This document shows positions 24,861 through 32,683 of a stretch of DNA of 46,449 nt, in pieces (position 1 is the first letter of the stretch; each line of letters opens with the position of its first letter). This DNA comes from a bacterium (GTDB lineage Bacteria > Zhuqueibacterota > QNDG01 > DTFT01): positions 1-46,449 of the forward strand of contig JAUCQC010000087.1 of the NCBI GenBank assembly GCA_030372965.1. Reading direction: 5' to 3'. Under the pieces are notes generated by a model. That model saw only the letters and a program-made list of their open reading frames with translations, did no database searches and had not been told where the DNA came from. Both the position numbers and the translations under genes were made by a program.

Positions 24861-26030
24861 ATGGAACCCATGATCTATCTGGACAACGCGGCGTCGACGC
24901 GGGTCGACCCACGGGTCGTCGAAGCCATGCTTCCGTTCTTCACCGAGACGTACGCGGTCGCGTCTTCGCAGTTTTCCCACACGCCGGGCATTCTGGCGAA
25001 GGAAGCGCTCGACCGGGCGCGCTCCGTTATCGCGGAGCGGCTGGGCGCCGGACCCGATGAAATCGTTTTCACCTCCGGGGGCACGGAATCGAACAATCTG
25101 GCGCTCAAGGGCGCCGCGGCCGCGGCCGGGCCGAAACGGAAGGGCATCGTCTGCTCGGCGGTCGAGCACACTTCGGTTCTGCACACCTGCCGCGCGCTGG
25201 AAAAACGGGGATTCCCGCTCGCCGTTGTCCCGGTCGACGGGGAGGGTTTCGTCGATCTGAACCGCCTCGAAGAGGCCGTGACCGATCAGACCGCCGTCGT
25301 CAGCGTTCAGCAGGGCAACCAGGAGGTGGGCACCCTTCAGCCCCTGGACGCCGTGGCGGACCTGTGCCGGAAAAAAGGCGCGCTGCTGCACGTCGACGCG
25401 TCGCTCTCGTTCACGCAGACCGGCCTCGATGTCCGCTCGATCCCGGCCAACCTGGTCACGGTGACCGCCCACAAGATGCACGGGCCGAAGGGGATCGGCG
25501 CCCTCTACGTCCGGAAGGGGACGGCGCTGGAGAAGATCCAGCACGGCGGCTACATGGAAAACGACCTGCGGGCCGGCACGGAAAACGTCGCGGCCGCGGT
25601 GGGGTTCGGAAAGGCCGTTGAAATCGCCGACGACGCCTCCGTCGAATCGGTCCGCCTTCTTCAGAAAAGACTGTTCGCGCTGCTGCTCGAGGCCGTCCCG
25701 GACGCGCAGGTCAACGGGCCGGCAGACCCGGCGAAACGGCTTTGCGGCAATGTGAACGTGTCCTTCCCCTTCGTCGAGGGCGAATCCGTGGTGCTCCATC
25801 TCGACATGAAGGGCATTGCCGTGATCACGGGATCCGCCTGCTTTTCCCGGTCCCTCGAACCCAGTTACGTGATGATGGCCATGGGTTATTCGCACGAGCG
25901 CGCGCACGGGTCCATCCGGTTCACGCTGAGCCGGTTCAACACCGAGGACGAAATCCGCCGGACGGCCGAAGCCTGCCGGGAGGTGGTCGAGGCGCTCCGG
26001 AGAATCAGCCCGCTGGCGAAAAAGGAGTGA
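24861..26030 (+). CDS. Cysteine desulfurase (NifS/IscS family)
   Basis: 389 residues; ATG 24870 (MIYLDNAAST) is an equally possible start. The family motifs are in order: 'YLDNAASTRVDPRVVEAM', 'IVFTSGGTESNNLALKG', 'SAVEHTSVLHTC', 'SVQQGNQEVGTLQPL', 'TVTAHKMHGPKGIGALYV' with the PLP lysine at ~205, and 'VITGSACFSRSLEPSYVMMAMG' with the catalytic Cys at ~327. It removes sulfur from cysteine to supply Fe-S cluster assembly. The Cys loop differs from the common SGSACTSGS form. The scaffold gene follows 7 bases later, then two sulfur-carrier genes. Confidence 0.95.
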   Translation: MEPMIYLDNAASTRVDPRVVEAMLPFFTETYAVASSQFSHTPGILAKEALDRARSVIAERLGAGPDEIVFTSGGTESNNLALKGAAAAAGPKRKGIVCSAVEHTSVLHTCRALEKRGFPLAVVPVDGEGFVDLNRLEEAVTDQTAVVSVQQGNQEVGTLQPLDAVADLCRKKGALLHVDASLSFTQTGLDVRSIPANLVTVTAHKMHGPKGIGALYVRKGTALEKIQHGGYMENDLRAGTENVAAAVGFGKAVEIADDASVESVRLLQKRLFALLLEAVPDAQVNGPADPAKRLCGNVNVSFPFVEGESVVLHLDMKGIAVITGSACFSRSLEPSYVMMAMGYSHERAHGSIRFTLSRFNTEDEIRRTAEACREVVEALRRISPLAKKE

Positions 26031-26037
26031 GCGGAGC

Positions 26038-26676
26038 ATGTCCATCCCATACACCAAGAAAATCCTGGAACATTTCATGCATCCCCACAACGTGGGGCAG
26101 GTCGAAAACCCCGACGCGACCGCCACCGAGGGCAGCCCCGCCTGCGGGGACATGGTCAAGCTGAGCCTGAAGGTGGACGCGCCGACGAAAACCATCACGG
26201 ATATCAAGTTCGAGTCCTACGGGTGCGCTTCGAACATCGCCACGGGCTCCATCATCACGGACCTGGCCAAGGGACGGACGATCGACGAGGCGAAGGCCAT
26301 CACCTGGCAGAAGGCCAACGAGGAACTCGGCGGCCTGCCGCCGGTGAAGGTGCATTGCGCGGTTCTGGCCGTCGACGCGCTGAAAACGGCGATCGAGAAC
26401 TACGAGCACCGGCACGGCCTTCTGAAGGAAAAAGTCCCGACGGACGAGAAAATCGTGATGAAGCGGCTCTCCCGCGTGATCAATCCGCTCGCCGGGCTCG
26501 ATGTCGTCCGGACCAAGATCGTGACGGAGGTCCGCATCGAGGCGGGCGACGTGACGGTATTCGTCGAACTCCCGGAAGATCACCAGTTTGCCGCCAATCT
26601 CCGGAACGAAATACAGGAGCGCATCGAACCCCTCTGGGACGTTCGCTCCGTGAATGTGGTTTTCAGGGGCAAGTGA
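26038..26676 (+). CDS. IscU/NifU-type Fe-S scaffold fused to a MIP18 (DUF59)-like domain
   Basis: 212 residues. Residues 1-125 are an IscU/NifU-N scaffold with Cys36-Gly-Asp38, Cys63 and Cys107, the three cysteines and aspartate that hold the nascent cluster. Residues ~135-212 ('RLSRVINPLAGLDVVRTKIVTEVRIEAGDVTVFVEL...LRNEIQERIEPLWDVRSVNVVF') follow the MIP18/DUF59 pattern, which helps deliver clusters to target proteins. That second domain has no cysteines, ruling out a NifU-C (CxxC) domain. The fusion puts assembly and delivery in one chain. It overlaps tusA by TGATG. Confidence 0.86.
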   Translation: MSIPYTKKILEHFMHPHNVGQVENPDATATEGSPACGDMVKLSLKVDAPTKTITDIKFESYGCASNIATGSIITDLAKGRTIDEAKAITWQKANEELGGLPPVKVHCAVLAVDALKTAIENYEHRHGLLKEKVPTDEKIVMKRLSRVINPLAGLDVVRTKIVTEVRIEAGDVTVFVELPEDHQFAANLRNEIQERIEPLWDVRSVNVVFRGK

Positions 26677-26903
26677 TGCGGGCGGACCTGTTCGTCGACG
26701 TGACCGGGCAGACGTGCCCCATCCCCCTGGTCGAAATGCGCAAGGCCGTGATGAAGGCGCAGAAGGGCCAGGTCATCGAAATCCGCGGCACGCACGCGGC
26801 CTCGAAGAAGGAAATCCCGATGGCCGCGGATTCCCTGCGGCTGGAACTCCTCGAGGTCAGCGACGGACCCGACGGATCCTGGCGCATTCTCATCCGAAAA
26901 TAG
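26676..26903 (+). CDS. tusA: TusA/SirA-family sulfur carrier
   Basis: 75 residues, start overlapping the scaffold stop. The motif GQTCPIPLVEMRKAV holds the sulfur-accepting Cys14 in the CPxP context, and the C-terminal half has the expected beta-alpha-beta layout. TusA takes persulfide from cysteine desulfurase and passes it on for tRNA thiolation, cofactor synthesis or Dsr-type pathways. Adjacent desulfurase, scaffold and DsrE-like genes fit a sulfur relay. Confidence 0.93.
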   Translation: MRADLFVDVTGQTCPIPLVEMRKAVMKAQKGQVIEIRGTHAASKKEIPMAADSLRLELLEVSDGPDGSWRILIRK

Positions 26904-26957
26904 ACGCGCCGGCTCCGGCCGCGGTCCGACAGGCGGCCGGAATCGGACGGGAGTCCG

Positions 26958-27374
26958 ATGGAAAAAGTGACCATCGTCGTCCACAGCGGCGAGCTGGACC
27001 GGTTCATGAGCGCGCTGATCATCGGCAACGGATTCCTGGCGATGGGCGCCGAAGTCACCCTCTACTTCACCTTCTGGGCCCTCCAGCGCCTGGTCCGTGG
27101 CCGCCTTTCGAAGGCCCCCCTTTCCCGGATGAACTTTTTCGGTCTCGGCGCCTGGATGATGCGCCGGAAAATGGCCAAGGCCGGGGTCGCCTCGCCCGAG
27201 CGGCTCCTCTCGGATTTCCGCGCCATCGGCGGACGCGTCATCGCCTGTGAAATGACCATGGAAATCATGGGCATCGCGAAACAGGACCTCGACGAAAGCC
27301 TGATCGACGAATTCGGCGCCGTGGGACTGTACGTCCACGAGACGCTTGGAGCCTCAAAGACCCTGTTCATCTGA
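26958..27374 (+). CDS. DsrE/DsrF-like family protein
   Basis: 138 residues. 'MEKVTIVVHSGELDRFMSALIIGNGFLAMGAEVTLYFTFWALQRL' matches the DsrE/F/H Rossmann-like fold of the peroxiredoxin-related subgroup. A single well-placed Cys97 ('GGRVIACEMTMEIMGI') may carry persulfide. The C-terminus 'AVGLYVHETLGASKTLFI' is also typical of the subgroup. It lies 54 bases after tusA; TusA and DsrE proteins exchange sulfur in other bacteria. Probable cytoplasmic sulfurtransferase. Confidence 0.86.
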   Translation: MEKVTIVVHSGELDRFMSALIIGNGFLAMGAEVTLYFTFWALQRLVRGRLSKAPLSRMNFFGLGAWMMRRKMAKAGVASPERLLSDFRAIGGRVIACEMTMEIMGIAKQDLDESLIDEFGAVGLYVHETLGASKTLFI

Positions 27375-27400
27375 CGTTTTCCGAACGAACGGGGATATCC

Positions 27401-27512
27401 ATCTCAGATCAACGATTTCGGATTGAAGATCGCAGATCGCACCGCATCCGGACCGACGTTTTCCCGATCATCGATCCACAATTTGCTGACGTGGATTTCG
27501 GACCTTCGGTCC
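27401..27512. repeat. Intergenic patch of repeat words and a small hairpin
   Basis: Bases 27401-27440 share words with the repeat at 19587-19677 (CAGATC, GATCAACGATT, ATTGAAGAT, CAGATCGC) in the order of its reverse complement. A perfect GGACC-TTC-GGTCC hairpin lies at 27500-27512. The gap 27375-27592 holds no gene. Confidence 0.5.
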
Positions 27513-27592
27513 TCAACCTCTGGTCTCAATTTTCGGCCTCCGGTCTGCAGTCGTCATCCCGAGATCGTCCTTTCTCGACAGGAAAATCATCC

Positions 27593-28162
27593 ATGCCCGA
27601 AATGCCCATTCATCCCCTGATTGCCGCGCGCCGCAGCGCACGGGCCTTTGACCCCGGCCGCCCGGTGGAGGCCGCCAAAATTACCGCCCTTCTGGAGGCC
27701 GCCCGTTGGGCGCCGTCCTGCGCGAACCGCCAATCCTGGCGCTATGTCGTGTGCCGGGGGCCGTCTCTTGACGCGCTGCGGGGCTGCCTGAATGCGGGGA
27801 ACAACTGGGCGGTTCACGCGCCCCTCATCGTCGCCGTCGTGACGCGAAGCGATCTTGGATGCCGCATCACGGGTCGCGACTACGCCGGCCTGGACCTGGG
27901 CCTGTCCATGGAAAACTTCATACTCCAGTGCGTCGCGCAGGGGCTCATTGGCCATCCCATCGCCGGATTCGACGAGGAACAGGCGAAAACCGCGCTGGGT
28001 GTCCCGCCGGATCACCGGATTTTCGCCCTGCTCATCGTCGGATACCCCGGAAGCGAGGAACTGCTCGACGAAACCGCCCTGGCCAAGGAAAAGGCGCCCC
28101 GGACCCGGCTGCCACGGGAGGAGACGGTGTTCTGGGAAGGGTGGGGGAAGCCCGGGGCATGA
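27593..28162 (+). CDS. Nitroreductase-family flavoprotein
   Basis: 189 residues from ATG 27593. 'HPLIAARRSARAFDPGRPVEAAKITALLEAARWAPSCANRQSWRYVV' is the FMN-binding N-terminal signature; 'DLGLSMENFILQCVAQGLIGHPIAGFDEEQAKTALGVP' is the second family motif. It binds FMN and uses NAD(P)H to reduce nitro compounds, quinones or flavins; the true substrate is not evident. Its stop overlaps the start of the flavoreductase gene (ATGA), so the two may form an electron-transfer pair. Confidence 0.92.
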   Translation: MPEMPIHPLIAARRSARAFDPGRPVEAAKITALLEAARWAPSCANRQSWRYVVCRGPSLDALRGCLNAGNNWAVHAPLIVAVVTRSDLGCRITGRDYAGLDLGLSMENFILQCVAQGLIGHPIAGFDEEQAKTALGVPPDHRIFALLIVGYPGSEELLDETALAKEKAPRTRLPREETVFWEGWGKPGA

Positions 28163-29245
28163 GCGGACCGGACGATCGGGTCACTTCGTTCCCGAACCCG
28201 GAGAACCGGGAGGCGCCCGCGTCCGGATCCGACTTCCGGATCCGGGTCAACGGGGTCCGGACGCTTCAGTCCGTTTCCGGGGTTTCGCTTCTGGAAGCGC
28301 TCCGTTCGGCCGGCATTTTCCTGCCCTCGGCCTGCGGCGGCCGGGGCATCTGCGGATTCTGCAGATGCACGGTCCGGTCCGGGGCTCCCGCCGGTCCGAC
28401 GGAGGCGGAAATCCGGAGGATCAAGCCCGCGGAGCTCTCCGCCGGCGTCCGGCTGGCATGCCGGATACCGGTCCTCTCGGACCTGGAAATCGAGATTCCG
28501 GAAGCGCTCCTGTCGTACAGGGCTTTTGCCGCGGAAGTGTCGGAAATCACCGCCCTGACGCACGACATCAAACGGATCCGGCTGAGACTCATTCAGCCGC
28601 GTGAGATGCGATTCAAGGCCGGCCAATACGTTCAGATTCAGTCCCAGCCGTATCCGGGAGTGGAAGGCTCGGTATGGCGGTCCTACTCGATCGCCTCGGC
28701 TCCGGACCGCCCGGGAATCCTGGACCTGATCATCCGCCGCGTGCCGAACGGCATCTGCACCACCTGGGTCCACGATCATCTCAAGGTCAGAGACCGGGTC
28801 ACTTTGGCCGGCCCCATGGGCGAATTTTTCCTGCGCGACGGGGGGGGCGGATGCCGTGTTCGTGGCCGGCGGATCGGGGATGGGCCCGTTCGCGTCGATT
28901 CTCGGCGACATGGCCGCGAAAGGCGACCGCCGCAACGTGACGTATTTTTTCGGCGTGGTGTGCAGGCGCGATCTTTATTATCTTGAGGAAATGGAGGCCC
29001 TCCGGGAGAAGCTTCCCGGATTCCGCTTCGTCCCCGTGGTTTCCCAGCCCGAATCCTGCGACAATTGGAAGGGCGAGACCGGTCTCGTCACCGCTCCCCT
29101 GACCGAATGGCTGAAAAGCCGCGGCGGAACGAGCGGCCTGGAGGCGTATCTGTGCGGAAGCCCGGGAATGATTCAGGCCTGCCAGAAGGTGCTGCGGGAT
29201 TTCGGAGCCGCGGGGAACCGTGTTTTCTTCGATCCGTTCTCCTGA
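28159..29245 (+). CDS. NqrF-like 2Fe-2S/FAD/NADH oxidoreductase, frameshifted at a G8 run
   Basis: About 361 residues if one G is removed. Residues ~26-115 are a plant-type 2Fe-2S domain (Cys59, Cys65, Cys68 in 'SACGGRGICGFCRC', fourth in 'RLACRI'). Then a FAD domain ('VWRSYSIASAPDRPG'), and an NADH domain ('VFVAGGSGMGPFASIL', 'AYLCGSPGMIQACQKVL', final FFDPFS). The frame breaks at eight G (28840-28847); seven would join both parts as 'FLRDGGADAVFVAGG'. The upstream frame otherwise runs on to 28986. This is likely a sequencing or assembly error, but a real frameshift or phase variation is possible. Unlike NqrF there is no N-terminal TM helix and no other nqr genes nearby. Confidence 0.85.
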
Positions 29246-29273
29246 TTCCGGCCTCCCGGGCCGAAGGGAGCCC

Positions 29274-29735
29274 ATGCGTGGAATGGACATGAAATCGGAA
29301 GACCCCGACCGGTTTTTCCGCCCCGGTCAGATTTCAAGGGACGGTTTTCTCGGCACGGACCCGCGCGCCGTCGAGGAGATCGTGCGCCAGGACGGCGACA
29401 CGCTCAAGCGGCTCGGTCTGACGGCGGAGGCCGTCGCGGACACCCTGCAGTCGCTGATCGATGCGGCCAGGCAGGGCCTGGAAGGCCCGGTGGAAGCCGG
29501 GGACTGGATCGTCCGGCTGGACTGGGCGAGGGGGCTGGTTCCCTGCCCGTTCGGCGACAAGAAGCTCCAGCCGAAAATCACGGTCGAGGCGGTGAGGAAA
29601 CGGTCCGGGGAGACGATGCTTTTTTCCCGTTTGTCCGTTCACATGATCCGGGAGCACGGGTTCTTCGGCGGGGCGGGCAGTGCTTTCCGGATCGAGCCGG
29701 AGTCAGTGGCGGATTGGATACGGAACGGGGGGTGA
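29274..29735 (+). CDS. Conserved-looking protein of unknown function
   Basis: 153 residues from ATG 29274, with AAGGGAG directly upstream. No signal peptide, TM helix or known motif recognised. The first half is helical ('DPRAVEEIVRQDGDTLKRLGLTAEAVADTLQSLIDAARQGLEG'); the second is mixed ('WARGLVPCPFGDKKLQPKITVEAVRKRSGETMLFSRLSVHMIREHGFFGGAGSAFRIEPESVADWI'). Base composition and start context look like its neighbours, so I consider it a real gene. Confidence 0.72.
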   Translation: MRGMDMKSEDPDRFFRPGQISRDGFLGTDPRAVEEIVRQDGDTLKRLGLTAEAVADTLQSLIDAARQGLEGPVEAGDWIVRLDWARGLVPCPFGDKKLQPKITVEAVRKRSGETMLFSRLSVHMIREHGFFGGAGSAFRIEPESVADWIRNGG

Positions 29736-29763
29736 AGCTGTTCGTGAAAGGAGGGTCTTGTCA

Positions 29764-30702
29764 ATGAAGCGTTTCCTGATCCGGGGAATCTTGGCGTTGA
29801 CCGCCGTCGTTTCCGCCGCATCCGGCACGGTCCGCGGAACGGCCTCCGATTCGACGGCGGTCCCGGCCTCAGACACGGAACTGATCCGCGGCACCTATAC
29901 CTATACTTACGGCGACCGTGAAAGTCTGGTGGACGCGCGTCAGACCTGCAAGGAACTGGCCGTGCGGGATGCCGTCGAATCCTATTATCTTTTCCTGGAA
30001 TCCGTGTCCACGGTTGAGAACAGCGTTGTCCGGCAGGATCTCGTCCGGTCCATCGCGGCCGGTTGCGTCCGGAATCTCCGGGTGACGGATCAGCAGGAGG
30101 CTGGCCGCACGCTGACCTGCACGGTCGAAGGGGAGGTGAATCCCGGGGAAGTCAGCGGACTGATCGCAGCCCGGCAGTCGGCCGATTCCTCCGGACTCCC
30201 CGTTCCGGCAGGAGCCTTTCCGGACTTATCCGCTTCGGCCGGGACATCCGGGAACGAACCCGATTCCGCCCGCGGGGATGAGGACCCGCGCTTCGCCGCG
30301 CTTCTGTCCAGATATGAGAACCGCACCGTCTCCGCGGAACGGGACTTCGGGCGCGCCCGTTACGACGAAGCGCTCGAACGGTTGAAAGAGACGGATGCGC
30401 TTCTCAAGGCTTTCCCGGACGGAGAGCGCGGCGTATTCCAGTCTGAGATGCTCCGCTCCATGACCCGGAGCAACCGTCTGGCCACAGCGGTCGCGCGCTT
30501 CGAGAAGAACAAGGCCGCACGGTCCGCCGGCAGGCAACCGCTCCTGCGGATCGAGATCCGCAGGGCCGCGGAGGAGCTGGAGCGCTCCCTTGAATCCCTG
30601 GCCCGTCTCGACGGTCTCAGCCAGAAGCAGATGGCTGTCCGGAAGGCCTGGACCCTGCGCTGCCGCGGCCAGTTGGCCCGGTCCGCCGTCACGGTCCGCT
30701 GA
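29764..30702 (+). CDS. Exported LPP20/FlgT-N-like protein
   Basis: 312 residues from ATG 29764 after AAAGGAGGG. A signal peptide is followed by 'GTYTYTYGDRESLVDARQTCKELAVRDAVESYYLFLESVSTVENSVVRQDLVRSIAAGCVRNLRVTDQQEAGRTLTCTVEGEV', the pattern of LPP20 and FlgT N-terminal domains (a helix with 'A...A...A' then a 'v....v...' strand and 'VEGEV'). A Ser/Pro-rich linker (residues ~155-180) leads to a helical, coiled-coil-like C-terminal half. Probably periplasmic. The DUF6599-like lipoprotein follows 12 bases later. Confidence 0.65.
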   Translation: MKRFLIRGILALTAVVSAASGTVRGTASDSTAVPASDTELIRGTYTYTYGDRESLVDARQTCKELAVRDAVESYYLFLESVSTVENSVVRQDLVRSIAAGCVRNLRVTDQQEAGRTLTCTVEGEVNPGEVSGLIAARQSADSSGLPVPAGAFPDLSASAGTSGNEPDSARGDEDPRFAALLSRYENRTVSAERDFGRARYDEALERLKETDALLKAFPDGERGVFQSEMLRSMTRSNRLATAVARFEKNKAARSAGRQPLLRIEIRRAAEELERSLESLARLDGLSQKQMAVRKAWTLRCRGQLARSAVTVR

Positions 30703-30714
30703 AGGAGGCAGGGC

Positions 30715-31632
30715 ATGAAGCACGTGATCCGAATCCTCCTGACCGCAGCCGCCGGGATTTTCCTCTCCTGCGGATCCGGCAGGAAGGGGCTCGACCGTCT
30801 GTTTCCGTCCCCGGGTTTCGAGAAAGGGTGGAACTGGGACGGCCGGCCCAGGCATTTCACGCCGGAGAACCTCTACGAGGCGATCGATGGGGAGGCGGAC
30901 CTCTACATCGCATACGGGATCGAGGAGCTCGGCACGCTCCTGTACTACTGGGGGAGCCCCTCCGACACGTTTTTCGTCGTCGATATCTACGACATGGGAT
31001 CCCCGCTGAACGCCTTCGGCGTCTATTCGAATCTGCGTCACCCCGATTACCGGTTCGAGGACATCGGCGACGAGGGGTTCGTGCATGACTACGGCATGAA
31101 ATTCTACAAGGGCCGTTTTCTGGTGGACGTCAAACTGGGCGACTTTTCCGAGAAATGCCGGAGGGCGGCGCTCATCGTGGCCCGTGAAACGGCAAGACGG
31201 ATCCGGAGCACCGGGAAAAACCCGAGTCTGCTCGAAATCCTGCCCGGTGAACAGCAGATCCCCCATACGCTCCGGTATGTCCGGCGCGAGATGCTTAACC
31301 AGGGCTTTCTGCCCGGCGGATTGGAAGCGCGGTACAGCCTGAACGGGTCCGAGATCACGTGTTTTGTCGTGTTTTTCGACTCGTCCGCCGACGCCCGACG
31401 CGGTTTTGAGGAACTCCGGACCTTTCATTCCATGACGGGACAACTCTTTCCCGCGCAACTGCCCGGCCAGGAGGGACTTGCCGCGCACTCGGCTTATCAC
31501 GGCGTGTTTCTCGCCTTCCGACAGGACAGTCTGATCGCGGGCGTTCAGGATCTTCCGGACACGGAGTCCGGGGAGCCCTGGATACGGAGCCTGTACCAGA
31601 GGATTTCCAGTCTGAAAAGGGCGTCCCCGTGA
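30715..31632 (+). CDS. DUF6599-like lipoprotein
   Basis: 305 residues, GAAGGAGG-like site upstream. The signal peptide ends in a lipobox (AGIFLSC|GSG). The mature protein has 'YEAIDGEADLYIAYGIEELGTLLYY' and 'YDMGSPLNAFGVYSNLRHPDYRF', phrases typical of the DUF6599 family found in Acidobacteriota/Aminicenantes-like genomes. Function unknown. It is followed by a terminator-like hairpin and the lipA promoter, so it probably ends its operon. Confidence 0.76.
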   Translation: MKHVIRILLTAAAGIFLSCGSGRKGLDRLFPSPGFEKGWNWDGRPRHFTPENLYEAIDGEADLYIAYGIEELGTLLYYWGSPSDTFFVVDIYDMGSPLNAFGVYSNLRHPDYRFEDIGDEGFVHDYGMKFYKGRFLVDVKLGDFSEKCRRAALIVARETARRIRSTGKNPSLLEILPGEQQIPHTLRYVRREMLNQGFLPGGLEARYSLNGSEITCFVVFFDSSADARRGFEELRTFHSMTGQLFPAQLPGQEGLAAHSAYHGVFLAFRQDSLIAGVQDLPDTESGEPWIRSLYQRISSLKRASP

Positions 31633-31700
31633 ACCGGGATTGAAGCGGGGTCTGAGGCGAATCCGTCCGGTCAGGGCCCGGACCCCGATTGAGGCGGGGA

Positions 31701-31729
31701 AACGGCCGGTTCCGGGCCGGTTCTTTTCT
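31701..31729 (+). terminator. Terminator-like hairpin before lipA
   Basis: AACGGCC (31701-31707) can pair with GGCCGGTT (31715-31722) with one bulge, followed by CTTTTCT. Another small stem, CCCCG/CGGGG, lies just upstream near 31683-31699. Plausible end of the 29274-31632 unit. Confidence 0.42.
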
Positions 31730-31730
31730 G

Positions 31731-31759
31731 TTGATTTAAGGCAAATTATTTCTTAAAAT
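31731..31759 (+). promoter_or_regulatory. Sigma-70-type promoter of lipA, likely leaderless
   Basis: TTGATT (31731-31736) and TAAAAT (31754-31759) are spaced by 17 bases. A start about 7 bases after the -10 box falls at ~31766, while the lipA ATG is at 31768. No ribosome-binding site is visible between. Confidence 0.68.
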
Positions 31760-31767
31760 ACAAGACT

Positions 31768-32655
31768 ATGGAAACGATCCGCGCCGGAGATCAACCGGTT
31801 TGCCCTCAACGACTGCCTCCGTGGTTCCTGCGGAGGCCTTCGGAGAATGAACGGATGCGCGCCGTCAAACGGCTCGTGCGGGAGTTGAATCTCCACACCG
31901 TTTGCCAGTCCGCCGGCTGTCCCAACCTGCCTGAATGTTTCGATCGATCAACCGCCACATTCCTCATTCTCGGAGACCGCTGCACGCGTCAGTGCCGTTT
32001 CTGCGGCGTCGGCAAGGGCATTCCCCTTCCGCCGGATCCCGAAGAACCGGGGCGGGTCGCCGCCGCGGCCCGCAGGCTGGGATTGCGCCACGTGGTTGTC
32101 ACTTCCGTGACCCGGGACGATCTGAGGGACGGGGGCGCGGGAGCGTTCGCGGCGGTGACGGCCGCGATCCATCGTGACTGCCCCGGTTCGGCCGTGGAGG
32201 TCCTGGTGCCGGATTTCGGCGGGAACGGGAAAAGCCTCGAATGCGTGCTCGGATCCGGCGTTGACGTGCTGGCCCACAACGTGGAAACCGTTCCCCGGCT
32301 CTACCGGGAAGCGCGTCCCGGCGCCGATTTTGAACGCTCGCTCCGCCTTCTCAGGTCCGCGCGGAAAGCGGAATCCGGCGTCCGGGTGAAATCCGGCCTG
32401 ATGCTGGGTTTGGGTGAGACAGAGGACGAGATCGGCGAAACCCTTCGGAGACTGGCCGACGCCGGGTGCCACATCGTTTCGCTCGGACAGTATCTTCGGC
32501 CGGCCCTTTCCAGTCTGCCGGTGGCCGAGTATGTTCCGCCCGAGCGATTCGACCGGATGGCGGCTGTCGCGAAAGCCGCCGGAATACCGGTGGTCGTCGC
32601 GGGGCCTCAGGTGCGGAGCTCCTATCACGCCGACCAGGCGGCCGCCGGCCTGTAA
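31768..32655 (+). CDS. lipA: Lipoyl synthase
   Basis: 295 residues. The auxiliary-cluster motif CQSAGCPNLPEC (Cys46, Cys51, Cys57), the radical SAM motif CTRQCRFC (Cys72, Cys76, Cys79) and the terminal RSSYHAD are all present, as is 'PPWFLRRP' near the N-terminus. LipA inserts two sulfur atoms into octanoyl groups on lipoyl domains, consuming its auxiliary 4Fe-4S cluster. No lipB or lipoyl-carrier gene is nearby. No Shine-Dalgarno site precedes ATG 31768, and the promoter is placed for a leaderless transcript. Confidence 0.96.
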   Translation: METIRAGDQPVCPQRLPPWFLRRPSENERMRAVKRLVRELNLHTVCQSAGCPNLPECFDRSTATFLILGDRCTRQCRFCGVGKGIPLPPDPEEPGRVAAAARRLGLRHVVVTSVTRDDLRDGGAGAFAAVTAAIHRDCPGSAVEVLVPDFGGNGKSLECVLGSGVDVLAHNVETVPRLYREARPGADFERSLRLLRSARKAESGVRVKSGLMLGLGETEDEIGETLRRLADAGCHIVSLGQYLRPALSSLPVAEYVPPERFDRMAAVAKAAGIPVVVAGPQVRSSYHADQAAAGL

Positions 32656-32683
32656 CCGCCTTTTATCGCCTTTCAGGTTCAGA

